NCBI RefSeq assembly: GCF_020510685.1
Contig: NZ_CP075185.1
Span: 3,410,001-3,474,000, forward strand
Direction: 5' to 3'
DNA: 64,000 bases
DNA from: Dechloromonas denitrificans
Lineage (GTDB): Bacteria > Pseudomonadota > Gammaproteobacteria > Burkholderiales > Rhodocyclaceae
The position numbers and the translations under genes are program-made. Of the stretch, positions 31,604 through 42,872 are shown piece after piece. The notes beneath the pieces are model-generated. The model was not told where the DNA came from and searched no databases. It was given only the letters and a program-made list of their open reading frames with translations. The stretch's first letter is position 1. Every line of letters starts with the position of its first letter.

Positions 31604-32046
31604 GATTCAGCTAACTCGGTTTCGAGGCGTTCAAGGATGGCCGGCAATTCGCCTGATAAATGCTCGTCGCACATCGGATAGAGGATGTTCTCCTCCTTCA
31701 TGTTGTGCTGCTGCATCATGATCAGCAATGTTTCAGCCAGCCCGAAATAGTCGTCGGCGTTGCCCGACTCCAGCGCGCCGACCGCTTCATCGAGCAGCGA
31801 ACGCATCTGGGCGTGTTCCATGCGCATGACCTGGGTCGGCCCCAGGCTGCTGCCCATCTTCGCTTCGAACGTCGGAAAAAGGGTCTTCTCCTCGCTATCG
31901 AAATGCGCCAGGATCGCCGACCGGAAGTGGCCGAAGGCGGCGCGTGCCGCGTCCGGGTTTTTCTGGGCTATCGCCAGCTCGGTTTCGGCAAATAGATCGT
32001 CGCAGCGACGATGATCATCTGTCATGAAAGTGCGGATACTGGTCAT
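31600..32046 (-). CDS. Hemerythrin-like diiron protein
   Basis: 148 residues forming a four-helix bundle with the expected His/Glu/Asp iron ligands: DDHRRCDD, HFDSEEKTLFP, MEHAQMRSLLDE and QHNMKEENILYP. Such proteins bind O2 or NO, or protect and repair iron centres under nitrosative stress. The first gene after an FNR/DNR-like box (32104-32117) and the start of a four-gene coupled unit. Confidence 0.92.
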   Translation of the reverse strand: MTSIRTFMTDDHRRCDDLFAETELAIAQKNPDAARAAFGHFRSAILAHFDSEEKTLFPTFEAKMGSSLGPTQVMRMEHAQMRSLLDEAVGALESGNADDYFGLAETLLIMMQQHNMKEENILYPMCDEHLSGELPAILERLETELAES

Positions 32047-32103
32047 GGCTTACTCACGGCGGTTAGGTGTGACCATTCTCGACGCTGCCACCTCGAAATC
32101 ACC

Positions 32104-32117
32104 TTGACCGCCGTCAA
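32104..32117 (-). promoter_or_regulatory. FNR/DNR-like box upstream of hemerythrin
   Basis: TTGAC-N4-GTCAA, a perfect inverted repeat. On the minus strand it is followed at the class II distance by GAGAAT (32080-32075), a 4/6 match to the -10 consensus, giving a likely start near 32069, about 23 nt before the ATG. Confidence 0.6.
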
Positions 32118-32128
32118 ATCGCGAAAAA

Positions 32129-32869
32129 TCAGCGACTAAGGATTCCGACGGGCAACTCGTCGAACCAGTTGATGAAGCGCTGAACATCGGCGCCGCGATA
32201 AATCGCGCCGTGCTGCGGGCAGAGCAGGTCGATATCGAGCTGCGAGACGCGTTCGCACCAGTCGCGCTTGGCTTCGTTGGAGCCCATCCAGCGTTTGTGG
32301 AAACCTTCGGCATGGCCGATATGGGCATCGAAATCCTCGACGAACAGGCCATCCATGCCCGGCGGCAGCAGCGCCGCGCCGACGTCGCCAGAAAACAGGA
32401 TTTTCGCCTGCTTATCGTACAGGTGAAAATTACCCGATGAGTGCAGGTAATGGGCGGGAATGGCTTGCAGCATCAGGCCGTCGAGCGGAATGTCGAGGCC
32501 CTGATCGGGAATCGGAATGAAGGTCTCGGCGGAACCGCCGAAGTGCGGCAGGAAACCGCTCCACATCCAGCTGACGTAGCAGCGCATGGCCGGGTTGAAC
32601 TCCAACCAGAGGGCCAGCGAGGAGCAGCAATCCGGGTCCTGGTGCGAGGCGAAGACGCCGGCCAGCGCCGACGGATCGAATTCGGCCGAGAGCGCCGAAA
32701 AGACGGCGGGAAATATCTCGGCACCGCCCGGATCGAGAACCAGTCCCCGGCCGCCATGGGTCACCAGATACTCATTGGTATCGATCAGATGGTTCGGCTT
32801 CTGCGGGTCGCGGACGATCGCCACCCATTTGTGATCGCCATCCTGAAAAATTGTCTTGGTTGTTTTCAC
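32129..32869 (-). CDS. ODP-type diiron metallo-beta-lactamase-fold protein
   Basis: 246 residues resembling the oxygen-binding diiron protein (ODP) group of flavodiiron-like beta-lactamase folds, without a flavodoxin domain. Metal-site motif ASHQDPDCCSS (HxDPD in place of HxExD) and later AHYLHSSGNFHLYD, FSGDVG and PQHGAIYRG supply the remaining ligands. ODPs in other bacteria bind O2 and couple to chemoreceptors. The gene immediately upstream encodes a soluble chemoreceptor-like hairpin, 9 bases away, a strong functional hint. The start is GTG. Confidence 0.85.
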   Translation of the reverse strand: MKTTKTIFQDGDHKWVAIVRDPQKPNHLIDTNEYLVTHGGRGLVLDPGGAEIFPAVFSALSAEFDPSALAGVFASHQDPDCCSSLALWLEFNPAMRCYVSWMWSGFLPHFGGSAETFIPIPDQGLDIPLDGLMLQAIPAHYLHSSGNFHLYDKQAKILFSGDVGAALLPPGMDGLFVEDFDAHIGHAEGFHKRWMGSNEAKRDWCERVSQLDIDLLCPQHGAIYRGADVQRFINWFDELPVGILSR

Positions 32870-32878
32870 GGCGCTTCT

Positions 32879-33514
32879 CTATCGATCCCGATTTCCGGCA
32901 AAAAACGGCGAGCGGCGCAAGGACTCGAGCGAGCCACGGATCTCCTCGACGACGCCGTCGAACTCCCCGGAAACCTGCGCCAGCGACGGTGCAAAACTCT
33001 GGCCATAGGCGGCTTCGATTTTGGCCGACTTGGCCAGCACGCCCCCTAGTTCGACCATCTGGAAGACCTCTTCGAGGGCTCGCTCGAGCTGGCGGCGCAA
33101 GCGGAACAGCTGCTCGAGATGTTGCTCGCTTTGCCGGCTGCGCCGCGCCATCACGCCGGCCAGCGTCGCCTGTTGCGGGGCCAGTTTTGCCGTCTCACCG
33201 AGCAGGCGAGCCAGGCGGTTGTCCTGCAGGACCAGCGAGACTTCATTGACGCAGCCGTGAATCAGGCCGGTCAGGGTTTGCATGCAGCAGCGCAGATTCT
33301 GCGAGAACACCCGCAACTCATTGGACAGCACGCCGAAACCGCGCGCCGCCGTGCCCGCCCGCTTGGCAAGGAAAATGGCGTTGAGCGCCATGATGTTGAT
33401 CTTGAAGGAGACCCCGACCACCCGCTTGATCTCCTCGTTGATCTGCACGATGCGAAGCAGATCGACCCCGGCCTGCGGCACCGGGGCTGCCGCAATCGCC
33501 AGGGCGGTGGTCAT
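32879..33514 (-). CDS. Soluble short chemoreceptor-like (MCP hairpin) protein
   Basis: About 211 residues, no membrane segment. Residues around 30-85 match the MCP signalling tip (INIMALNAIFLAKRAGTAARGFGVLSNELRVFSQNL), although [10 protein letters not shown] has changed to NAIFLAKRAG. The rest is coiled coil with no recognised sensor domain. A TTG at 33556 would add 14 residues. It lies between phaC and the ODP gene and probably signals with ODP, by analogy with ODP-chemoreceptor pairs in other bacteria. Whether it still contacts CheA is uncertain. Confidence 0.78.
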   Translation of the reverse strand: MTTALAIAAAPVPQAGVDLLRIVQINEEIKRVVGVSFKINIMALNAIFLAKRAGTAARGFGVLSNELRVFSQNLRCCMQTLTGLIHGCVNEVSLVLQDNRLARLLGETAKLAPQQATLAGVMARRSRQSEQHLEQLFRLRRQLERALEEVFQMVELGGVLAKSAKIEAAYGQSFAPSLAQVSGEFDGVVEEIRGSLESLRRSPFFAGNRDR

Positions 33515-33562
33515 CGCCCCGCCCGCCTGGCGCGGTCGGCGAGCGGCGGCAGACAATCCGGC

Positions 33563-35311
33563 CTATTTTTCCAGGACATAGGTCCCGGGCGCCTCAGCCA
33601 GGGCCGGGAATTTGCGGTTGCTGACCGGGTAGGCCTCGACCAGATCCCCGGTCCGTTCGCCCAGCCAGCGTGTCCAGTCCTCCCACCAGGTGCCGGGCTT
33701 TTTCTCGGCGCGGTCGAACCAGTGTTCCCAATGCTCGTTGCGCTCCGGTTCGGCGATCCAGTAGGCGCGCTTGGGCGGATTGACCGGCGGATTGACGATG
33801 CCGAGAATGTGCCCGGAAGTCGACAGGACGAAGCGCACCGGCGCCTTGACATTGACCTGCTTGCGGATGCGGTAACACTGTTTCCACGGGGCGATGTGAT
33901 CGTCCTCCGCGGTCACCGCGTAGAGCGGCTGAGTGATCAGATCGAGGTCGATCGATTCGCCGGCGATGGTCAGCTTGTCGCGCTTGATCAGGTTGTTGTG
34001 CAGGTACATCTCGCGCAGGTAGTAGGAATGCATGGCCTGCGGCATGCGCGTCGAATCGACGTTCCAGAACAAGACGTCGAACGGCGGCAAGGGTTCGCCG
34101 AGCAGGTAGCTATGCACCCAGTAATTCCAGATCAGGTTGTTCGAGCGCAGCATGCGGAAGGAGCTGGCCATTTCAGTGCCGTCGAGGTAACCCTTCTTGG
34201 CCATCGACTCTTCCAGCGCACCGATGCACGCGTCGTCGATGAACACATCGATGTCGCCCGGATGGGCGAAATCGGTCAGCGTGGTAAACAGCGTCCAGTG
34301 GGCGACCGGCATCTTGTCGGCGCCATAGCGCTTGTTGGCCCAGGCCATGTAGATGCTGGCCAGCGTGCCACCGATGCAGTAGCCGACCAGATGCACCTGC
34401 GGCACCTTGCAGAATTCGCAGGCGACCCGCACCGCTTCGCTGATCCCTTCGAGCAGGTAGTCGTCGAGGCGGACATCGGCCAGATCCTCGCCCGGGTTCT
34501 TCCAACTGGTGATGAACACCGAGTAACCCTGGTCGGTCAGGTACTTGACCAGGCTCTTGCGGGAAGTCAGATCGAGGATATAGAACTTGTTGATCCACGG
34601 CGTGGTGATCACGATCGGCATCGCCCGCACCTTGTCGGTGGTCGGCGTGTAATGGATCAGTTCGACCAGCCGGTTGCGGAACACCACCTTGCCCGACGTC
34701 GTCGCCAGATCCTTGCCGACCACGAAGGCATCCGGCTCGACCATCAGGATATTCTTGGCTTTGACGTCGCGCTGGAAGTTTTCCCAGCCCTTCTTCAGGC
34801 TCTCGCCATTGGTCGCGACACAGCGTTCCATCGCCGCCGGATTGAGGCCGAAAAAGTTGGTCGGCGCCACCATGTTCAGCCAGTTGCGCAACCAGAAGGC
34901 GGAACGCCGGCGTTCCTTGTCGGACAGCCCGGGGGTCTCGAAAAACATGTCTTCAAGGCGGTGAGTGAAGGCCAGGTACCATTCCTTGACAATGTCCCAG
35001 CTCGCCGAATCGGTCCACACCGGGTTGGCGAAGCGGGCGTCGTCGGCATTCGGCTTGATGACGTCCTCGGAGGCGATGCCCATGGCCCGCCGCAGGACAT
35101 GCGACTGCAGCGCGAAGAGGTCGCCGGACAGCGCGTGAACGGCCCGCGACAACTCCTGCGGATGCATCATCCAGGCCATGTGGGCCTGGAGCAGCGATGT
35201 CGTCACGCCATACGGATCGACCGCCTTGCTGATGGCATTGCCGGCCGATTCCAGCGGACTTAAATCGCTTATATCAATGACATTATTTCGAACAGACGAG
35301 TTACCGGACAT
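33563..35311 (-). CDS. phaC: Class I poly(3-hydroxyalkanoate) synthase
   Basis: 582 residues, normal for class I PhaC; polymerises (R)-3-hydroxyacyl-CoA, mainly hydroxybutyryl-CoA, on granule surfaces. Catalytic triad visible: Cys312 in the lipase-like box GYCIGG, Asp471 in AEDDHIAPW, His501 in TSGHILGIVNPP, matching Cys319/Asp480/His508 of Ralstonia PhaC. The start at complement 35311 has GAGGTG upstream; the frame stays open to 35716 but that part overlaps the exonuclease gene. It follows that gene by 35 bases, so they may be co-transcribed. No phaA, phaB, phaP or phaR is in the window. Confidence 0.96.
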   Translation of the reverse strand: MSGNSSVRNNVIDISDLSPLESAGNAISKAVDPYGVTTSLLQAHMAWMMHPQELSRAVHALSGDLFALQSHVLRRAMGIASEDVIKPNADDARFANPVWTDSASWDIVKEWYLAFTHRLEDMFFETPGLSDKERRRSAFWLRNWLNMVAPTNFFGLNPAAMERCVATNGESLKKGWENFQRDVKAKNILMVEPDAFVVGKDLATTSGKVVFRNRLVELIHYTPTTDKVRAMPIVITTPWINKFYILDLTSRKSLVKYLTDQGYSVFITSWKNPGEDLADVRLDDYLLEGISEAVRVACEFCKVPQVHLVGYCIGGTLASIYMAWANKRYGADKMPVAHWTLFTTLTDFAHPGDIDVFIDDACIGALEESMAKKGYLDGTEMASSFRMLRSNNLIWNYWVHSYLLGEPLPPFDVLFWNVDSTRMPQAMHSYYLREMYLHNNLIKRDKLTIAGESIDLDLITQPLYAVTAEDDHIAPWKQCYRIRKQVNVKAPVRFVLSTSGHILGIVNPPVNPPKRAYWIAEPERNEHWEHWFDRAEKKPGTWWEDWTRWLGERTGDLVEAYPVSNRKFPALAEAPGTYVLEK

Positions 35312-35346
35312 CAGGATCACCTCTTGACTGAATTGTTCTTTGTATC

Positions 35347-36759
35347 TTACAGCGTGACGGACTCGCCGGGTGCCGGCAATCGCACGTCGGACCACCCCAA
35401 TTGCGCTTCGATGGCCTGGGCAAAATTGGCCGATGCGCCGGCTTCGCCATGCACGACAAAGGTCCGCCCGGGCGGCTGGTGAAAACCGCGCAGCCAGTTG
35501 AGGAGCGCCGCCTGATCGGCATGCGCCGAGAGGCCGCCGACGGTATAGATGCGCGCCCTGACCGGGACCGGCTGACTGAAGATATTGACCAGCCGCGCCT
35601 TGTCGACCAGGCGCCGGCCCAGCGTGCCGGCCGCCTGAAAACCGGCGATCAGGATGCTGCACTCGCTGCGCGGCAGGTTTTCGCGCAGGTGGTACTTGAT
35701 CCGTCCCGCCTCGCACATACCGCTGGCCGAAATGATCACGGCGCCGCTGCGAATTTCGTTGATCGCCTTCGAGCGCTCGACATCGGCGACAAACTCGAGT
35801 TTCATTTTCTCCGGGTGCTTCTTCATCCAGGCGATCAGCTCGCGCGTTTCGGGATCGAGCAGTTCCGGATGGGCCAGCGTGATCTGCGTCGCCGCGTTGG
35901 CCATCGGCGAATCGACATAGACCTTGAGCGGAGAAAGGCGCTGGCGCCGCACCAGATCGGCCAGCATGTAGATGATTTCCTGGGTACGCCCGACGGCGAA
36001 GGCCGGGATCACCAGATTGCCGTGCGTCGCCCAGGTTCGCCCGAAAGCATCGACGATTTCGTCCTCGGTCTCGGACAAGCCACGATGCAGGCGATCGCCG
36101 TAGGTCGATTCGATGAGCAGCACATCGGCTTGCGCGATGACCTTTTCCGGGTCATTGAGCACCGGCCGCTGCGGCATGCCGAGATCACCGGAAAACACCA
36201 GTTTGCGCGGCCGGCCCTCGCCGCTGACCGTCACTTCCAGCCACGATGAGCCGAGAATGTGGCCGGCATCGTGGAAGCAGACCTTGACCGTCGCCGCCGG
36301 CTGAAGGATTTCGCCGTAAGCCACCGGCCGCAACAGACTGAGCGAGGCCAACGCCTGGACCACCGTGTACAGGGGCGCCGGCACACCGCGCTCGTCCTTG
36401 CCGCGCCGGTGGCGATGACGCAATTGCCACTCGGCTTCCTTTTCCTGGATGTGCGCACTGTCCGGCAGCAACACTTCGAGCAGATCGATGGTCGCCGGAG
36501 TGGTGTAGATCGGTCCCTTGTAGCCGAGCATGGCCAGACGCGGCAGCAGGCCGGAGTGGTCGATATGGGCATGGGTCAGCAAGACGAAGTCGATTTTCCG
36601 GACATCGAAACCGAAATTCAGGGCATGCAAATTCTTCGAGCGGGCTTCCGCACCGCCCTGAAACATGCCGCAATCGACCAGAAACCGGGTATCCCCCGTT
36701 TCCACCAAAGTGCAGGATCCCGTCACTTCTCCGGCCGCACCGAGAAAACCGAGTCGCAT
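35347..36759 (-). CDS. Beta-CASP metallo-beta-lactamase-fold RNase (Ysh1-like)
   Basis: 470 residues: beta-lactamase fold with LTHAHIDHSGLLPRL (HxHxDH) and the DAGHILGSSWLEV motif, a beta-CASP insertion (ESTYGDRLH, then VIPAFAVGRTQEIIYML) and a C-terminal RNA-specificity domain ending with a conserved His motif (GGLSAHADQAALLNWL). Family enzymes cut or trim RNA. In betaproteobacteria this gene commonly travels with phaC, pta and ackA-type genes. AGGAGG precedes the start. Confidence 0.92.
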   Translation of the reverse strand: MRLGFLGAAGEVTGSCTLVETGDTRFLVDCGMFQGGAEARSKNLHALNFGFDVRKIDFVLLTHAHIDHSGLLPRLAMLGYKGPIYTTPATIDLLEVLLPDSAHIQEKEAEWQLRHRHRRGKDERGVPAPLYTVVQALASLSLLRPVAYGEILQPAATVKVCFHDAGHILGSSWLEVTVSGEGRPRKLVFSGDLGMPQRPVLNDPEKVIAQADVLLIESTYGDRLHRGLSETEDEIVDAFGRTWATHGNLVIPAFAVGRTQEIIYMLADLVRRQRLSPLKVYVDSPMANAATQITLAHPELLDPETRELIAWMKKHPEKMKLEFVADVERSKAINEIRSGAVIISASGMCEAGRIKYHLRENLPRSECSILIAGFQAAGTLGRRLVDKARLVNIFSQPVPVRARIYTVGGLSAHADQAALLNWLRGFHQPPGRTFVVHGEAGASANFAQAIEAQLGWSDVRLPAPGESVTL

Positions 36760-36845
36760 GTTTTATTTCCTCCTGACTTGGCGTAGCATGATCCTCAAGT
36801 AGGCGGAATGCAACGCCAGCAGACAGTTTCAGGAGATAGACTACC

Positions 36846-37289
36846 ATGTTCAAACACATTCTTGTCCCGACCGACGGTTCCGAACTTTCGCAAGCCACCG
36901 CAAAATCTGCAGTGGCTTTCGCCAAGGATGTGGGAGCCCGGGTAACCGTCTTTTTTGCCAAGCCGGAATACCCGATCGCCTATTTCGGCGAGGGCGCCCT
37001 GATCGACCCGACGACGCCGGAGAAATTCGCCGAACTGGCCGAACAGCAGGCTGCCCAGTATCTCGGCGAAGTGCAGGCGATGTGCACCGCCGCCGGGGTC
37101 GAATGCAGCACCACCTCGGCAACCAGCGACATTCCCTACGAAGCGATCATCGAAGCTGCCGAGAAGTGCGGCTGCGACCTCATTTTCATGGCCTCGCACG
37201 GCCGCCGCGGGATCAGCGGCTTTTTGCTCGGCAGCGAAACCAACAAGGTTCTGACCCACAGCAAGGTACCGGTTCTGGTCTATCGCTGA
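36846..37289 (+). CDS. UspA-family universal stress protein
   Basis: 147 residues with the Usp alpha/beta fold: ILVPTDGSELS at the N-terminus and the ATP-loop region ASHGRRGISGFLLGSETNKVLTHS near the C-terminus, suggesting an ATP-binding UspFG-type member. CAGGAG precedes the ATG. Divergent from the exonuclease/phaC unit across 86 bp, in a grouping often seen in PHA-producing betaproteobacteria. Confidence 0.93.
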   Translation: MFKHILVPTDGSELSQATAKSAVAFAKDVGARVTVFFAKPEYPIAYFGEGALIDPTTPEKFAELAEQQAAQYLGEVQAMCTAAGVECSTTSATSDIPYEAIIEAAEKCGCDLIFMASHGRRGISGFLLGSETNKVLTHSKVPVLVYR

Positions 37290-37317
37290 CCATCGCACCG
37301 CCCTGGCGGGCGGCCGC

Positions 37318-37335
37318 CACCCCGGCAACGGGGTG
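37318..37335 (+). terminator. Hairpin after the universal stress gene
   Basis: CACCCC-GGCAAC-GGGGTG, 28 bases after the Usp stop. No T-tract, so only a weak terminator candidate. Confidence 0.3.
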
Positions 37336-37407
37336 CGAACCTAGAGCGGACCAGCCGGCGATCACGGCGCATCCGTCCGTTATCCTGATCGTTCGCAGCA
37401 ACAAATC

Positions 37408-40929
<3,522 letters not shown>

Positions 40930-40932
40930 GCC

Positions 40933-41637
40933 TCAGCGCCCGGAGCAGTGCTTGCTGCCGGGCGGAATGCGGCAGAGCACCTTGCCGTTCGCTGTATCGA
41001 TGAAATCGACCTCGTCGAGGACGCCGATCAGGTAGCGTTTTTTCAGCGTGAAATCGGTCGGCTTGCCGTAGGTCGCTTTCCAGAATGTCGTGCTTTCGCT
41101 GAGTACCGGTTCGATCAGGTGCGCCCGGGCGCGCAGGCCGAGATGGCCAACGACATCGGCCGGCAGATCGGCGCTGAAGCCGGCATCGTCGTCTACGCTG
41201 CGCGGATAGAAATCGTAGAGGTTGGCGAAGGCGAGGAAATAGTCGTAACGCCAGCTGACCTTCATCTGCTGGATCACGCCGATCTTGTCTTCACCGGCGT
41301 ACTCGCCGCGCTCGACCGCGACCGACTGGAGGGGCAGGAATTTGTACTGGTAATAGTCGTCCACCGCCGGATCGACCAGCGGGCGCCAGTTCCAGCCTTC
41401 GGCGATCTGGTTGAAAGCCATCCGGTAAAGGGCCTCAGCCCGCTGCCCGACGACCTCGACGGAAAAACCGGAACTGGCCGCAAGATCGACATCGACTTCG
41501 ATTGGCTTGCCGGCCAGGGCGTGCGGATCGGCCTGCGTCAGGCTCTCGAACTGCCGATCGGCCGGTTCGGTGGCATGAACCGGGGCAAAGAAGGCGGCAA
41601 CCGTGGCTGCTGCAAGTACTTTTCGGAGAAGAATCAT
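40933..41637 (-). CDS. Secreted protein of unknown function
   Basis: 234 residues with a signal peptide (VLAAATVAAFFAPVHA, cleavage near residue 21). The mature part has no motif I recognise; features include WRYDYFLAFANLYDFYPRS, a C-terminal segment LIGVLDEVDFIDTANGKV and a final CRIPPGSKHC with two cysteines that could pair. The start at complement 41637 is preferred to 41670 because it puts the signal peptide first. It is convergent with the hybrid kinase (3-base gap) and lies 100 bases beyond the ABC permease gene. Confidence 0.75.
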   Translation of the reverse strand: MILLRKVLAAATVAAFFAPVHATEPADRQFESLTQADPHALAGKPIEVDVDLAASSGFSVEVVGQRAEALYRMAFNQIAEGWNWRPLVDPAVDDYYQYKFLPLQSVAVERGEYAGEDKIGVIQQMKVSWRYDYFLAFANLYDFYPRSVDDDAGFSADLPADVVGHLGLRARAHLIEPVLSESTTFWKATYGKPTDFTLKKRYLIGVLDEVDFIDTANGKVLCRIPPGSKHCSGR

Positions 41638-41737
41638 GGCGATATCGGATGCGGCCATGAGGGCACGCAAACAGGCGACATATTGAAATCAGCCGGCGCC
41701 GCGGCCCATGACGCACATCAACAAATCCTGATATGAC

Positions 41738-42871
41738 TCAGACTTGGGTCTGCGTCACCGCCTTGCGGAAACGCAACAGCGCGACGAAGAAGAAGCAGGC
41801 GCCGATGGCCGTCATGGCCAGCAAATCCTGCCAGATGCCGTCGATTCCCGCGCCCCGGTAGAGTATCCCCTGGGCCAGCCGGACAAAATAGGTGGTCGGC
41901 GCGGCGAGCATGATGTTCTGCACCATCTCCGGCATGCTCTCGCGCGGCGAGACGCCGCCCGACAGCATGAGCAGCGGCAGGATGCTGAGAATCAGGAGCA
42001 GGCCGAATTGCGGCATCGAGCGGGCCAGGGTGCCAAGGAAGATGCCGATCGAGGCCGCAGCGAACAGGTAGCACGCCGCCGCCGCCAGGAACAGCGGGAT
42101 CGAGCCGGCGATCGGTACGGCCAGCACCTGGCGGACCATCACCAGCAGCGCGAAGGTGACGCCGCACAGCACGATCATCCCGTTGGCCCAGATCTTGGCC
42201 ATCATGATTTCGAGCGGGGTCAGCGGCATGACCAGCAAATGTTCGATGGTGCCGTGCTCGCGCTCGCGGATGAAGGCGGCGCCGACCAAGATGATGGTCA
42301 GCATGGTGACGTTGTTGATCACCTCCATGACGCCGCCGAACCAGAAACCGTTGAGGTTGGGATTGAAGCGGACCCGGCTGGTCAGCTTGATCGGCGTTGC
42401 GGCGCTGTCGCGCCGACCGGTCAGGTATTCATTGACCTCGCCGAGCGCGATGCTCTTGATGTAAGTGGCGCCGATGAAGGCCTGCGACATGATGGTCGCG
42501 TCGATATTGAGCTGGACGTCAGGCACCTTGCCAGCCTGCACGTCGCGCTGAAAATGCGCCGGGATGACCAGCGTGAAATTGTAGCGGCCGGCATCCATGC
42601 CGGCATCGAGTTCGGCCAGCGAGATCATCTGCGGCTGGCGGAAGAACGGCGGGTAGAAGGCATCGACGAGCCGACTGGAGAGCGGCGACTGGTCCTCGTC
42701 AACGATGGCGATCGGGGCGTTGTGCAACTCCTGCGAAACGCCGGTCGCCGCGGTGTAGATGGCGCCGGAGAAAGCCCAGCAGATCAGCACCATCAACGTC
42801 TTGTCGGCGCGCAGGCTTTTCAGCTCCTTGAGGCCGAGGCGGAAGATGTTGGAGAGGCTGGGCAGGCGCAT
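41738..42871 (-). CDS. ABC-2 type transporter permease (YhhJ-like)
   Basis: 377 residues: one N-terminal transmembrane helix, a large extracytoplasmic domain (about 45-170) and five C-terminal helices, the ABC-2 pattern of YhhJ/YbhR proteins. The EREHGTIEHLLVMPLTPLEIMMAKIWANG segment is the family signature. It starts 1 base after the RbbA-like gene ends, and forms an efflux system with that protein and the HlyD-like adaptor. Confidence 0.92.
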   Translation of the reverse strand: MRLPSLSNIFRLGLKELKSLRADKTLMVLICWAFSGAIYTAATGVSQELHNAPIAIVDEDQSPLSSRLVDAFYPPFFRQPQMISLAELDAGMDAGRYNFTLVIPAHFQRDVQAGKVPDVQLNIDATIMSQAFIGATYIKSIALGEVNEYLTGRRDSAATPIKLTSRVRFNPNLNGFWFGGVMEVINNVTMLTIILVGAAFIREREHGTIEHLLVMPLTPLEIMMAKIWANGMIVLCGVTFALLVMVRQVLAVPIAGSIPLFLAAAACYLFAAASIGIFLGTLARSMPQFGLLLILSILPLLMLSGGVSPRESMPEMVQNIMLAAPTTYFVRLAQGILYRGAGIDGIWQDLLAMTAIGACFFFVALLRFRKAVTQTQV

Positions 42872-42872
42872 G

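Noticed and set aside
35312..35716. N-terminal extension of phaC
   Set aside because: The extra 135 codons lie over the exonuclease gene in another frame, lack PhaC similarity, and a good ribosome site precedes the ATG at 35311.
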